DNA of 18,916 bases, taken from NCBI GenBank assembly GCA_023458055.1, contig JAEXAW010000031.1, positions 1-18,916 on the forward strand, read 5' to 3'. Origin of the DNA: Pseudomonadota bacterium (lineage in GTDB: Bacteria > Pseudomonadota > Alphaproteobacteria > Sphingomonadales > Sphingomonadaceae). Positions within the stretch are counted from its first letter, which is position 1. Each line of letters starts with the position of its first letter. This document shows, one piece after another, positions 5,832 to 13,447 of the stretch. The notes beneath the pieces were generated by a model, which ran no database searches, was not told the origin of the DNA, and was given only the letters and a program-made list of their open reading frames with translations. The position numbers and the translations under genes were made by a program.

Positions 5832-5897
5832 CCTTTTGGGGCTTTTATCCGCTTATTTGTGCAATTTCAAAGTGTTATGCGATTTCCCTTTTGGGGC
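5832..5897. repeat. 11-bp direct repeat CCTTTTGGGGC upstream of int
   Basis: Exact copies at 5832-5842 and 5887-5897, 55 bp apart, between the integrase start and the junction. Possibly sites for the integrase or an AlpA-type factor. Confidence 0.5.
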
Positions 5898-7134
5898 ATC
5901 CCAAGTTTTGATACCCACATATATACCCACAAAAATGCAGGCTGCAAGCGGACTTCTCTGGACTATCCAGACTACCGCTCAAGAATATTTCACAATAAAA
6001 ATAACATATTATGGAAAAACAAAGACTACTATGAATCTCAATCCACTGTTGCATGATGGCGTCGGCAAAATCGACTTCTCCGTCTTCAGCCCCGTAGATG
6101 TGGGAATAGGTGTCCGTCAGGCTGGAAAGGGCCTTTCCGAAGTAGCTCTGGGCATAGCCGAACTGCTCCGCAAAGGACTGGGGCTGGTCTTTCATTTCCC
6201 GTCCGGCAATCCAGCCGCAGGTGCCGAGAGCCGCATGGATGGAGGCGCGGGACTCTTCATCAAGCTCCGCCCGCAGCGCTAGGGCGACACATTTTTCAAG
6301 CGCCAGCGATTCACGGATGACGCTGGTGGAGAGCTTGAGCAGCCCTTTGTCGCGCAGGTCCACCAGGGCGTACATGACGCCGGAAATCAACGCCTGCGCC
6401 TTGTCGGCAAAGATGCTGTTCGCCCCGTCGGACGCGGGCATGAGGGAAACAAGAAGCTGCGTCAGGGCTTCCGCACTGCCGAAGGTGAAGGGATTGTTGG
6501 TGTTGGAAAGACGGCGCGGAGTTTTTCCTTTGACTTTGCCGGAAGTGCCGTAGTTCAGCACGCGGAAGTCGTCGTCCCGTCCCAGAAAGCGGGCCATCTG
6601 CCATATCTGTACGGCGAGTTTCGGACTTGCCTTTGGGTCGATGTAGAACAGCCCGCTTCCCGTGGCCAGAGCGTTGTATGAAAGGGAAACGAGGGTTTCC
6701 GTCTTGCCGGAACCGGTGGTGCCGAAAAGCAGGCAGTGGGTAAGAATGTCCTTGGCCTTCAGCCAGAGTTCTTTCTGGTCCTGTACCCTGTTTCCCAGGA
6801 AGAAGATGCCCTCAGGTCTGGCGTAACCGCGTCTTCCGGGCAGAGGATCGCCTTTATCCGTGCCGGAGAGGCCGAGCGGCATTCGGAAAGGCAGCCTTTC
6901 GTCTTCGACATAGACGCAGCGGGCGGCAAACAGAGCAAGCCCGGCGATAAAGAACGGCATGGAAAACGAGGGAAAAAGAAAAAGACACACCCCCGCCGCA
7001 AAGATGCCGCCGGTTTGCACATGGCCGAGCCTGAGCGTGTCTCCCAGGCGTTGCAGCGGGGAGCGCACATCCCGGAAGAGCCGTTTCCGTTCCTGTGTTT
7101 CGTGGTCTTCAAGACCTCTGATTTTTCGTTCCAT
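5875..7134 (-). CDS. icmO: Type IV coupling protein IcmO(DotL)/TrbC, interrupted and 3'-truncated
   Basis: The inner-membrane ATPase that hands the relaxase-DNA complex to the type IVB channel. The ATG at 7134 (MERKIRGLED) is preferred because it is 7 nt past the icmP stop with GAGGTG upstream; an ATG at 7182 would overlap icmP by 41 nt. Two membrane segments (about 41-73) precede Walker A GTTGSGKT (residues 138-145). Similarity continues through IYGAEDGEVDFADAIMQ. In DotL/TrbC the next residues are normally an R-R-I-L-V-V-type strand and, later, the DEYGYY Walker B region. Here the frame becomes WIEIHSSLCFSIICYF and about 50 more unrelated residues from AT-rich island DNA. At 419 aa it is well short of the usual 750 or more and should be inactive as an ATPase. 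Confidence 0.88.
   Translation of the reverse strand: MERKIRGLEDHETQERKRLFRDVRSPLQRLGDTLRLGHVQTGGIFAAGVCLFLFPSFSMPFFIAGLALFAARCVYVEDERLPFRMPLGLSGTDKGDPLPGRRGYARPEGIFFLGNRVQDQKELWLKAKDILTHCLLFGTTGSGKTETLVSLSYNALATGSGLFYIDPKASPKLAVQIWQMARFLGRDDDFRVLNYGTSGKVKGKTPRRLSNTNNPFTFGSAEALTQLLVSLMPASDGANSIFADKAQALISGVMYALVDLRDKGLLKLSTSVIRESLALEKCVALALRAELDEESRASIHAALGTCGWIAGREMKDQPQSFAEQFGYAQSYFGKALSSLTDTYSHIYGAEDGEVDFADAIMQQWIEIHSSLCFSIICYFYCEIFLSGSLDSPEKSACSLHFCGYICGYQNLGCPKREIA
5911..5931. repeat. Tandem ATACCCACA repeats, likely integrase arm-type sites
   Basis: ATACCCACA at 5911-5919 and 5923-5931 (TGTGGGTAT on the minus strand), 12 bp apart. Paired GTGGGTAT-like repeats just upstream of P4-type integrase genes are common, and integrase N-terminal domains bind such arm sites next to attL or attP. 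Confidence 0.6.
6040..6060. other. Junction of integrated island with icmO/trbC (candidate att core)
   Basis: On the minus strand the coupling-protein similarity ends within GCCATCATGCAACAG (6060-6046). Sequence to the left is AT-rich, non-homologous and leads to the integrase gene 240 bp away. The att core should overlap these bases; the second copy is not found in the window. TCTGGA/TCCAGA (5957-5962 with 5966-5971) nearby may be part of the att structure. Confidence 0.6.
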
Positions 7135-7141
7135 ACGCACC

Positions 7142-8461
7142 TCAATAGTGTTCTTCCGCCAGGGAAGGGTCGTCGTTGGCATCGTATTCCGGGTCGTTTT
7201 CTGCTGCGGCGTACACCATATCCGACACAGGTTCCGCCTGTTCCACGGCAGGCGTAAAGGACTGCTCGAACATGGGCGGAATGAAAATGTCCGTCAGCCA
7301 GCCCTGGGCGGACAAGGAATCCTTGAGACTCGTGACGGCGAGATCAACGTGAGGCTCGGTCAGGGCCTGCCCCACCTGTTCTTCTGCCTTGTAGTGCGCC
7401 CAGGGAGCCAGGCTTTCCACCCACGCGGTTCTTCCCCCGCATTGATTGAGCGCGTACCAGAGCGGCCTGTCCAACGGGCGAAGCCACAGGAACTGGGAAC
7501 TGGCCAGAACGCCTTTTTTCCTTGCCCGGCACAGCAGAGCCATGAACCACGGAAGCTCGAACGCCGCGTGAATACGGAGAGATTTTTCGGAAAGAACGGA
7601 CTGATGCTTTTCCCAGATGCGGTTCAGATTCAGATGGAAGTTTTTTTGTTCCAGAACGGGGCATGTCGCCCTGTCGCGTTTTTCCCGATAGGAGGATGAG
7701 ACGGCATCCAGTACGGCAACGCAGCCTTTTTTGTCTCCGTCCGCATAGGCCAGGAATGCGGCGGCCAGCGCACGACGGCAGGCAGTCATGGCCGTATGGT
7801 TCTCGAACGGTTTGCCGAGCTGGTCCTGAAAGGCGGCGAGAGCTTTGTCTTCATCCAGCCTGGCATTGCCCCATGCGGGAAGCTCCGTATCCGCCAGCCC
7901 GTTATGCAGAGCCTGTTCCGGAGTGAAGGCGTCACCGTTTTCATTGAGCAGAAGTTCCTGTTCCAGCGCGAATTGAACGGGAGTTCGGGCAATGCGCCAT
8001 AAGCCGGAATCGTAGGATTTGGGCGAAAGCAGGTACTTGCCGCGACCAACGACCGGTCTGAGACAGGGGAAGGATTCCGCGTTGTTTTTCAGCAGGCTTT
8101 TCATGCTGAAATGCCGGACGAGCCTTCCCACCCGTCCTATGAAAATGGCGGTGCAGCCGCACAAAAGCAGAAGCAGCGCGAGCGGCCATCGCATCCATGA
8201 CCCGGCATAGCGCAGCAATCCCCGCACCTGTTCCCAGGTCAGCGCGGCGGGTTCCACCTCGGTGAGACGCTCAAGGATGGTCCGTACTTCTTCTGAAAAA
8301 GGCGCAAAGACTCTGAGCTGGATACTTGCCAGCCAGACCAGAGGCGCGTTGACGCTTCCCTTATGCGCTGCGTACAGAGCCGGGATGACGACAAAAATCA
8401 GCACCAGAAGCGCAAACCACAGGAAAAGCATGTCGTCTCTTTCGTCGCGGAGCTGACTCAC
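7142..8461 (-). CDS. icmP: IcmP(DotM)/TrbA, coupling-complex membrane protein
   Basis: A 439-aa inner-membrane partner of the coupling protein IcmO/DotL. The start is a GTG at 8461 with AGGAGG at 8469-8474, overlapping the upstream TGA (GTGA); an ATG 10 codons in (8431) is a possible alternative. Membrane segments lie at about 11-31 and 92-113. The cytoplasmic domain contains the ELPAWGNARLDEDKALAAF stretch (about 194-212), a well conserved part of DotM/TrbA, and ends in an acidic tail. It sits directly before icmO, as in IncI plasmids and Legionella. Assignment is good. Confidence 0.87.
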   Translation of the reverse strand: MSQLRDERDDMLFLWFALLVLIFVVIPALYAAHKGSVNAPLVWLASIQLRVFAPFSEEVRTILERLTEVEPAALTWEQVRGLLRYAGSWMRWPLALLLLLCGCTAIFIGRVGRLVRHFSMKSLLKNNAESFPCLRPVVGRGKYLLSPKSYDSGLWRIARTPVQFALEQELLLNENGDAFTPEQALHNGLADTELPAWGNARLDEDKALAAFQDQLGKPFENHTAMTACRRALAAAFLAYADGDKKGCVAVLDAVSSSYREKRDRATCPVLEQKNFHLNLNRIWEKHQSVLSEKSLRIHAAFELPWFMALLCRARKKGVLASSQFLWLRPLDRPLWYALNQCGGRTAWVESLAPWAHYKAEEQVGQALTEPHVDLAVTSLKDSLSAQGWLTDIFIPPMFEQSFTPAVEQAEPVSDMVYAAAENDPEYDANDDPSLAEEHY

Positions 8462-8970
8462 GGCTGCGCCTCCTGAAGGGAAGAGAGGCTGGAGATACCC
8501 CGGCGACGCAGTTCTTCCAGGTTCGTTCTGACCTTTCTGATATAGGCATCCCTGCGATGGGGCGTTCTGGAATGATACGCGCCTATGGCCAGCCAGAGAT
8601 CGCCGGTCCGTTCATACTCCTTGCGGAGCAGCCATGCCGCCGCATAGGCGTTGACGCAGCCGTCCCGAAGCAGGGTTTCCGGGGCTATGCCCATGGCGGC
8701 CAGTTCATTGACGTGAACGGTGTTGATTTGAAAACAGCCCAGGTCCCAGGTGCCGTTGGTGTTGCTCAGAGCTTCGCCCATGCTTCCTCCCTCCGTGGCG
8801 AGCAGACCGAAAAGCGCGGCAGGAGGCATTCCGCTCGCACGGGCGGCATTCAGAACACAGCCCGTGGTCAGAGGTCGTGTCATCGAAACGACGACTTTGG
8901 CCCGTTCGGCGGAGAAGGCCATGCCGGGAGACAGACAAAGGATGCTCAGAAAAAGGCAGAGCGTTCTCAT
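8458..8970 (-). CDS. VirB1-like lytic transglycosylase
   Basis: A 170-aa periplasmic muramidase that would open peptidoglycan for the conjugation channel. It has a signal peptide (residues 1-20, MRTLCLFLSILCLSPGMAFS). The SLT domain has catalytic Glu60 in LLATEGGSMG, followed by NTNGTWDLGCFQIN (about 70-83) and AYAAAWLLRKEY, the standard order of family 23 transglycosylases. The usual ESxG is EGGSMG here, a mild variation. It overlaps the genes on both sides by 4 nt, so it is an integral operon member, comparable to VirB1 or the IagB/PilT family in other transfer systems. Confidence 0.88.
   Translation of the reverse strand: MRTLCLFLSILCLSPGMAFSAERAKVVVSMTRPLTTGCVLNAARASGMPPAALFGLLATEGGSMGEALSNTNGTWDLGCFQINTVHVNELAAMGIAPETLLRDGCVNAYAAAWLLRKEYERTGDLWLAIGAYHSRTPHRRDAYIRKVRTNLEELRRRGISSLSSLQEAQP
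8469..8474 (-). promoter_or_regulatory. Shine-Dalgarno deciding the GTG start of icmP
   Basis: AGGAGG on the minus strand, 7 nt before the GTG at 8461. It lies inside the end of the transglycosylase gene and supports coupled translation from the GTG rather than the internal ATG. Confidence 0.6.
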
Positions 8971-9383
8971 TTCAATTTCTCCTTGAGCTTCACCACATAG
9001 TCTCCGCCCGTGCCGTACACCTTGAACGGATTGTTGCCGCCGATGCCGTTTATGGAGTTGAGGACCTGATTGTGAGCATCGTTGATTTTCTGCTGAATGA
9101 GGGAGTCAACCTGATGGCACATTCCCGCGACGATCTGGTCCATGCCCGGCAACGTCACGCCAAGGCTGAAAGCGTCGCCGAGGGCATTGATGGAGCCGAG
9201 ACAGCCGGACAGCGCATCCCGTTCGGATTCAGGGTCGGGAATCATGGTGTTGTGAGTATCGGATACCCGTCCGTTGCGCTGCTGCATGGCCGAGCCGACG
9301 GCATCCCGCATATCCTGACAGGAAGCCGCAAAACAGGGAAAAGCCTGTGCCAGACAAAGGATAAGGAGAAGCGCAGTCCTCAT
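8967..9383 (-). CDS. Secreted 138-aa conjugation-operon protein, unknown
   Basis: An N-terminal signal peptide (MRTALLLILCLAQAFPCFA, cut near residue 19-20) leads a small periplasmic protein with Cys22, Cys61 and Cys108 and a possible helix near LIQQKINDAHNQVLNSINGIGG (split about 114-136). No family is recognised. It is translationally coupled to both topB upstream (ATGA at 9383) and the transglycosylase downstream (ATGA at 8970). This suggests an envelope role in the transfer apparatus, perhaps guiding the transglycosylase. The cysteines might form disulphides. Confidence 0.75.
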   Translation of the reverse strand: MRTALLLILCLAQAFPCFAASCQDMRDAVGSAMQQRNGRVSDTHNTMIPDPESERDALSGCLGSINALGDAFSLGVTLPGMDQIVAGMCHQVDSLIQQKINDAHNQVLNSINGIGGNNPFKVYGTGGDYVVKLKEKLK

Positions 9384-11509
9384 TGTTCCTTCCTCCCTTT
9401 CCGGCCTTCAAAAACGGGGGCCCCGTTTTCTCCGACCGGATATATCTGCTTGCAGCGGGGATAATCGGAACAGCCGTAGAACTTCCCTTTGGCGCTGCTG
9501 CGCAGGACAAGAGGCTTGCCGCAGACTTTGCAGGCGTGTTCCGAAAGCGTGGGTTTCGGTCTGGGACTTCCCGGTTTGCCGTTGTCATCGGGAAGTATGG
9601 TCTTGCAGTCGGGATAGGCGGAGCAGCTCCAGAACCATGAGCCGTCCTTTTTTCTTTTACGGCGCTGAAGAGCGGCCCCGCAGTCGGGGCAGACATGGGC
9701 GGGGCTGGCTTTGCGTTCCAGAATCGGAGCCAGCAGCGTCGGCAGAAGACGTTTTTGTTCCGAGAGAAAAGCGTCCAGACTGCCCTTGCCCTGGGCGATG
9801 GCTTCAAGCTGGTCTTCCCATGCGGCGGTGGTGATGGGGTCTTTCAGAGCGGGCGGCGTCAGGTCGATGATTTCCTGCCCCAGCGGCGTGGATACGATGG
9901 ATTTTTTCTCGGCGACGAGATAGCCGCGTTCTTTCAGCGTCTCAATGATATTGGCGCGGGTGGCTTCGGTTCCGAGGCCCTTGCTTTCCTTGAGCGTGGC
10001 TTTCGCCTGACCGTCCTTGACCAGAAGATGGACGTGGGCCATGGCGTCAATCAGGCTCCCCTCGCTGAATCGTGAGGGAGGAGAAGTCTTTTTCCGCACG
10101 CTTTCCGCGTTACGGCAGCGCACGGCGTCGCCCTGTTCCATGAGCGGCAGAAGTTCCTGCTCCTGTTCATCGGAATCATCGTCATCCCTGGAAAGCGCCG
10201 TCCATCCGGCCTCCAGCAGTCGCCGCCCTGAGGCTTCCCATCGGGTATCTCCGAGAGCAACGGCGATTTTCTGGGCTTCATAGCGCATGGGCGGATGAAA
10301 TTGCAGACAGTAGGCCGTGGCGATCAGCAGAAAAAGGGCGCGTTCTTCCCCGGCAAGGCTTTCCGCAGGTTCCCCGGTGGGAATGATGGCGTGGTGGGCG
10401 GTAATCTTTTTCGTGTTCCAGACCGTGCTTTTCAGGCGGGAATCCGCCTTGCCCGCAAGCTGCTCCAGGCCGGAGACTCCGGCAAGGCGGCTTAGAATGG
10501 ATGCGGCTTCGCCATGCTGCTCTTCCGGCAGATAGCGGCAGTCTGTCCTGGGGTAGGTGGTGAGTTTCTTTTCATAAAGGCTCTGGGCGACATCCAGGAC
10601 GCGCTTGGCCGACATGCCGAGTCTGGCGGAAGCGGATTTTTGCAGGGAAGAGAGGCAATGAGGCAAGGGGGCGGGTCTGGTTTTCTTTTCCCGCAGAGAT
10701 TCCAGAACCGTTCCTTCCTTGCCGTTGACCGATTCCAGAACGGCGGCAACCTGAGCAAGGTCCACAAGACGCCCGGAGCTGTCCAGTCCGTCCTGCGAGT
10801 CGGAAGGCACGAAGGTGACGGAACATTCTCCGTGGGGGTGGATGATGCTTGCCCGCAGCACAAAATAATCCGAGGGCTTGAAATGGGCGATCTCCCTGTC
10901 GCGGGCCACAACCAACGCCAGCGTGGGCGTCTGGACTCTGCCGAGGGAAAGCACTTCCGTGCGTCCGTTTTCTCTGCCTGTGATGGTCAGGGCGCGGGTG
11001 GCGTTTATGCCGACCAGCCAGTCGGCCATCATTCTGGCGCGGGCGGCGTCCCGCAAAGGCGCATTGGCGGCGTTGTCCGTGATGTTGCCGAGAGCGATGC
11101 TGACGGAGCGGTCATCCAGGGAAGGCAGCCAGATACGGAAGACAGGGCCGCGATAGCGGAAATGTTCCAGCACTTCATCAACAAGAAGCTGACCTTCCCG
11201 GTCAGGGTCGCCCGCATGGACGACGGAGGCGGCGTCGCGCAGCAGTTTGCCGATGGTGTCGAGCTGTGCTTTCGACGTGCGCTTGACCACATATTTCCAT
11301 GAGGAAGGAATGATGGGCAGATGTTCGCGTCGCCATTGGGCATATTCCGGGCAGTAGGCTTCAGGATAGGCGGGTTCAAGAAGGTGGCCGAAGCACCAGG
11401 TGACGATGTTGTCTCCGCACCGGATACAGCCCTGTTCCGTGCGTCCCCCGCCAAGTCCTCTGGCAATGGCTTTTCCAAGATTCGGTTTTTCAGCGATGAA
11501 AAGTCTCAT
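9380..11509 (-). CDS. topB: DNA topoisomerase III (TopB/TraE-like)
   Basis: A 709-aa type IA topoisomerase. The Toprim domain carries Glu7 (IAEKPN) and the acidic triad HAGDPDREGQLL (about 99-109). The active-site Tyr319 is in LTTYPRTD, after the LSLGRVQTPTLALV segment (187-200). The C-terminus has two four-cysteine zinc ribbons (CPDCG...CSAYPDCK and CKVCG...CSDYPRCK). Plasmid versions (TraE of RP4, TopB of ICEs) resolve replication or transfer intermediates. It lies 3 nt after the ArdC-like gene and overlaps the next gene. Apparently intact. Confidence 0.95.
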   Translation of the reverse strand: MRLFIAEKPNLGKAIARGLGGGRTEQGCIRCGDNIVTWCFGHLLEPAYPEAYCPEYAQWRREHLPIIPSSWKYVVKRTSKAQLDTIGKLLRDAASVVHAGDPDREGQLLVDEVLEHFRYRGPVFRIWLPSLDDRSVSIALGNITDNAANAPLRDAARARMMADWLVGINATRALTITGRENGRTEVLSLGRVQTPTLALVVARDREIAHFKPSDYFVLRASIIHPHGECSVTFVPSDSQDGLDSSGRLVDLAQVAAVLESVNGKEGTVLESLREKKTRPAPLPHCLSSLQKSASARLGMSAKRVLDVAQSLYEKKLTTYPRTDCRYLPEEQHGEAASILSRLAGVSGLEQLAGKADSRLKSTVWNTKKITAHHAIIPTGEPAESLAGEERALFLLIATAYCLQFHPPMRYEAQKIAVALGDTRWEASGRRLLEAGWTALSRDDDDSDEQEQELLPLMEQGDAVRCRNAESVRKKTSPPSRFSEGSLIDAMAHVHLLVKDGQAKATLKESKGLGTEATRANIIETLKERGYLVAEKKSIVSTPLGQEIIDLTPPALKDPITTAAWEDQLEAIAQGKGSLDAFLSEQKRLLPTLLAPILERKASPAHVCPDCGAALQRRKRKKDGSWFWSCSAYPDCKTILPDDNGKPGSPRPKPTLSEHACKVCGKPLVLRSSAKGKFYGCSDYPRCKQIYPVGENGAPVFEGRKGRKEQ

Positions 11510-11512
11510 GCG

Positions 11513-12937
11513 TTATATCCTCATGCGCTGCGCCGAGGCAGCCTGCTGTTCCAGTAAGGGAGCGTTATGTTCCAGAGCGCCCGGAGCCGAGCGGAGTTTG
11601 TCGTCCATTTCCATGTGGAGAACGTGGGCCATCTTGTCGAAAAGCGCGGCAAGCTCCATCACGGAGTCGGGGTCCTGCTTGAGGGCCAGATTGAGGAAGT
11701 CCGGGTTCTGGAGGATAAGGCGCGTTTTTGTGACCGGGTTGTCCGTATTCTTGAAGGCAACGGCTGCCTCGGTGAAAGACAGCGGTTCGGAGAAGGCGCT
11801 GTTTCGGGAAAGGCGCTCGAAGACCTGCGAGCCGGAAGTTTCTTCGGCATGGAAGGAAACGCCGCAGGCCGCGTCGCGCTGCTTCTGAAGTTCCACCAGT
11901 TCCGGCCATGCTTCCCGTCTGGGAAACCACCTTGCCGCAGGCTGTTCATCGGATTCAAACTGATGCAGCACCGTCAGTATCTTTGCCGCTTCCGAAGCCG
12001 CCTGAAACACGGCTTTGACATCGCCGCCGGAAAATTTCTGATTCCAGTTGGCGATATAGGCGGCGGAATTCGTTTCCGGCATGGGCAGCGCAAGATGCGC
12101 GCCGGCCAGCATGGAAAACATTTCCGCGCGCATTTCTTCAAAGGCGTAGCTCTTTATGGTCTGCGCATTTTTCAGTTGACGGTTTTCCCGCGTTTCGTGC
12201 CCGGTGGCATGGAAGAACTCGTGCAGTTTGGCGGCGTAATATTCATCCGTACCGCTGAACCGTTCGGGATACGGCAGGGCCACCTCGTTTTTTTCCATGT
12301 TGAAGCAGGGATCGCCGCCGTAGTGCCTGACGTGAACGCCGGAGCTGGCGATGAAGCGTTCCACCATCTCATGCCGTTCAATCTGCGTCATGGCATGGGC
12401 GGGACGCTCCTTGGCGGGGAATCCCTCAATCTGGGCGGCATTGAAGACCGTGAAAGGATAGAAAAGCGTTTTGCGCTGAACGTCGGGAACGTCCTGCCCC
12501 CGGTCCTTCATTTCCTCGATGCGCCGGAGTTCTTCCTTAGTCAGGAATTTCCAGGCTCCGTTTTCTTCCACAATGTAGGCGACTTCCTCCGGTCGCAGCA
12601 CCTTGACGCCCCGTTCGCCCTTGCGGATGTTCATTTGCAGTTCGGGGTGGGCGTTCTGAAAGCTCTGAAGCTGGTTGAAGGTCATCCACCGGTCATCGGC
12701 GTATCCCCTGACAATGGTTGTCAGCAGCAGCCGAACCAGGTTCGCCCCGCTGTACTCTCTGCCGGTCACGGGACAGAACGGCATTCCCACAGGAGTGTCG
12801 GAGGTCCAGCCCCGTTGCCAGTCCCCGGCTTTTTCCGCCAGGGAAAGCATGGTTTCAGCGATGCCGTTGACGAACTCTTCCTGGACTTCTCGGCTTATCT
12901 GAAAGCGGTTTTTTCTTTCGCGCGGCTGCTCACTCAT
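11513..12937 (-). CDS. ArdC-like antirestriction/ssDNA-binding zincin
   Basis: A 474-aa protein. The N-terminal domain (ISREVQEEFVNGIAETM, then GREYSGANLVRLLL and a GERGVKVLRP segment, about 14-115) is the ssDNA-binding ArdC_N type. A zincin domain follows with HEFFH (239-243) and a downstream Glu in FEEMRAEMF (about 266-274), the zinc site. The C-terminal about 150 residues are helical and unassigned. ArdC proteins protect incoming single-stranded DNA from restriction and help conjugal establishment. Longer than ArdC itself (about 300 aa), so the C-terminal extension may be special to this ICE type. Its start overlaps the small gene upstream (ATGA). Confidence 0.85.
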   Translation of the reverse strand: MSEQPRERKNRFQISREVQEEFVNGIAETMLSLAEKAGDWQRGWTSDTPVGMPFCPVTGREYSGANLVRLLLTTIVRGYADDRWMTFNQLQSFQNAHPELQMNIRKGERGVKVLRPEEVAYIVEENGAWKFLTKEELRRIEEMKDRGQDVPDVQRKTLFYPFTVFNAAQIEGFPAKERPAHAMTQIERHEMVERFIASSGVHVRHYGGDPCFNMEKNEVALPYPERFSGTDEYYAAKLHEFFHATGHETRENRQLKNAQTIKSYAFEEMRAEMFSMLAGAHLALPMPETNSAAYIANWNQKFSGGDVKAVFQAASEAAKILTVLHQFESDEQPAARWFPRREAWPELVELQKQRDAACGVSFHAEETSGSQVFERLSRNSAFSEPLSFTEAAVAFKNTDNPVTKTRLILQNPDFLNLALKQDPDSVMELAALFDKMAHVLHMEMDDKLRSAPGALEHNAPLLEQQAASAQRMRI

Positions 12938-13149
12938 GCGTTTTCCTCCCGCAGTTCCACGATGACGGAATCCTGTTCATCGTGCGGATTGAGAAAGCCC
13001 GCCAGAACGGCGTCATCCCTGCTCATCAGGAAGGCCCCGGCGTCGAGCTGTCGTTCAATATGCCGGGGCGTAAGGGATACGCGCTCCTTTTCCCGGCAAC
13101 GGACAGGGGAATCAAAGAGGCCGAAACTGTTGCGCGGAACGTCTTTCAT
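12934..13149 (-). CDS. 71-aa unknown protein of the transfer operon
   Basis: The start at 13149 is fixed by AAGGAG at 13156-13161 with a 6-nt spacer; a longer frame to 13440 would overlap icmT and has no RBS support. The product (MKDVPRNSFGLFDSP through VIVELREENA) is soluble and charged, with no motif I recognise. Its stop overlaps the ArdC-like start. A small partner or regulator of ArdC is conceivable. Confidence 0.72.
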   Translation of the reverse strand: MKDVPRNSFGLFDSPVRCREKERVSLTPRHIERQLDAGAFLMSRDDAVLAGFLNPHDEQDSVIVELREENA

Positions 13150-13155
13150 GTCGAA

Positions 13156-13161
13156 CTCCTT
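13156..13161 (-). promoter_or_regulatory. Shine-Dalgarno deciding the start of the 71-aa gene
   Basis: AAGGAG on the minus strand, 6 nt before the ATG at 13149, in the 25-nt gap after icmT. Confidence 0.6.
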
Positions 13162-13174
13162 TCGGGTTGTTGAA

Positions 13175-13447
13175 TTACCAGCGGCATCGTTTGCGCCAGA
13201 GGGTTTCGGTGTATCTGGTCTCCCGGCGTCTGCCCATGAACGCCGTGCGTATCGCTCTGAGACAGGCAAGAGGCGACATGCCGGAGCGTTGAACAAAGAA
13301 CAGGGCCACAATGCCCAGGCAGGCAATGGCCGCCGTCCACCAGGACCAGTGGAACAGCCACAGAGCCAGGGGAAAGATGGCACGGGCATCCAGAATGAAA
13401 ATTTTCGGCGTGAGACCGGTATCCCGCCAGAGAACTTCACCGTTCAT
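13175..13447 (-). CDS. icmT: IcmT/TraK-like T4BSS protein
   Basis: A 90-aa protein whose layout matches IcmT/TraK. An N-terminal W-R-D-T-G segment is followed by KIFILDARAIFPLALWLFH (residues about 15-33), a membrane segment (about 35-52, WTAAIACLGIVALFFV), then the MSPLACLRAIRTAFMGRRR element and a short basic tail. IcmT is required for substrate export in Legionella and transfer in IncI. It follows dotB with an ATGA overlap (13447-13444). Confident by pattern. Confidence 0.85.
   Translation of the reverse strand: MNGEVLWRDTGLTPKIFILDARAIFPLALWLFHWSWWTAAIACLGIVALFFVQRSGMSPLACLRAIRTAFMGRRRETRYTETLWRKRCRW

Larger units (their letters stand above)
122..6050. mobile_element. Integrative mobilizable element inserted in the coupling-protein gene (partial, left end not seen)
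   Basis: Contents are int, two alpA genes, oriT candidate, mobC, mobA, nested mobD, an HTH-like gene, a ParA/StbB-like ATPase and its partner. It encodes no mating-pore gene, the definition of a mobilizable element. The right boundary is the icmO break; the left end lies beyond position 1, with an apparent IS at 1-121. Confidence 0.65.

Noticed and set aside
12934..13440. Longer 168-aa version of the small gene before the ArdC-like gene
   Set aside because: The extra N-terminus lies over icmT in another frame; a strong ribosome site supports the ATG at 13149.
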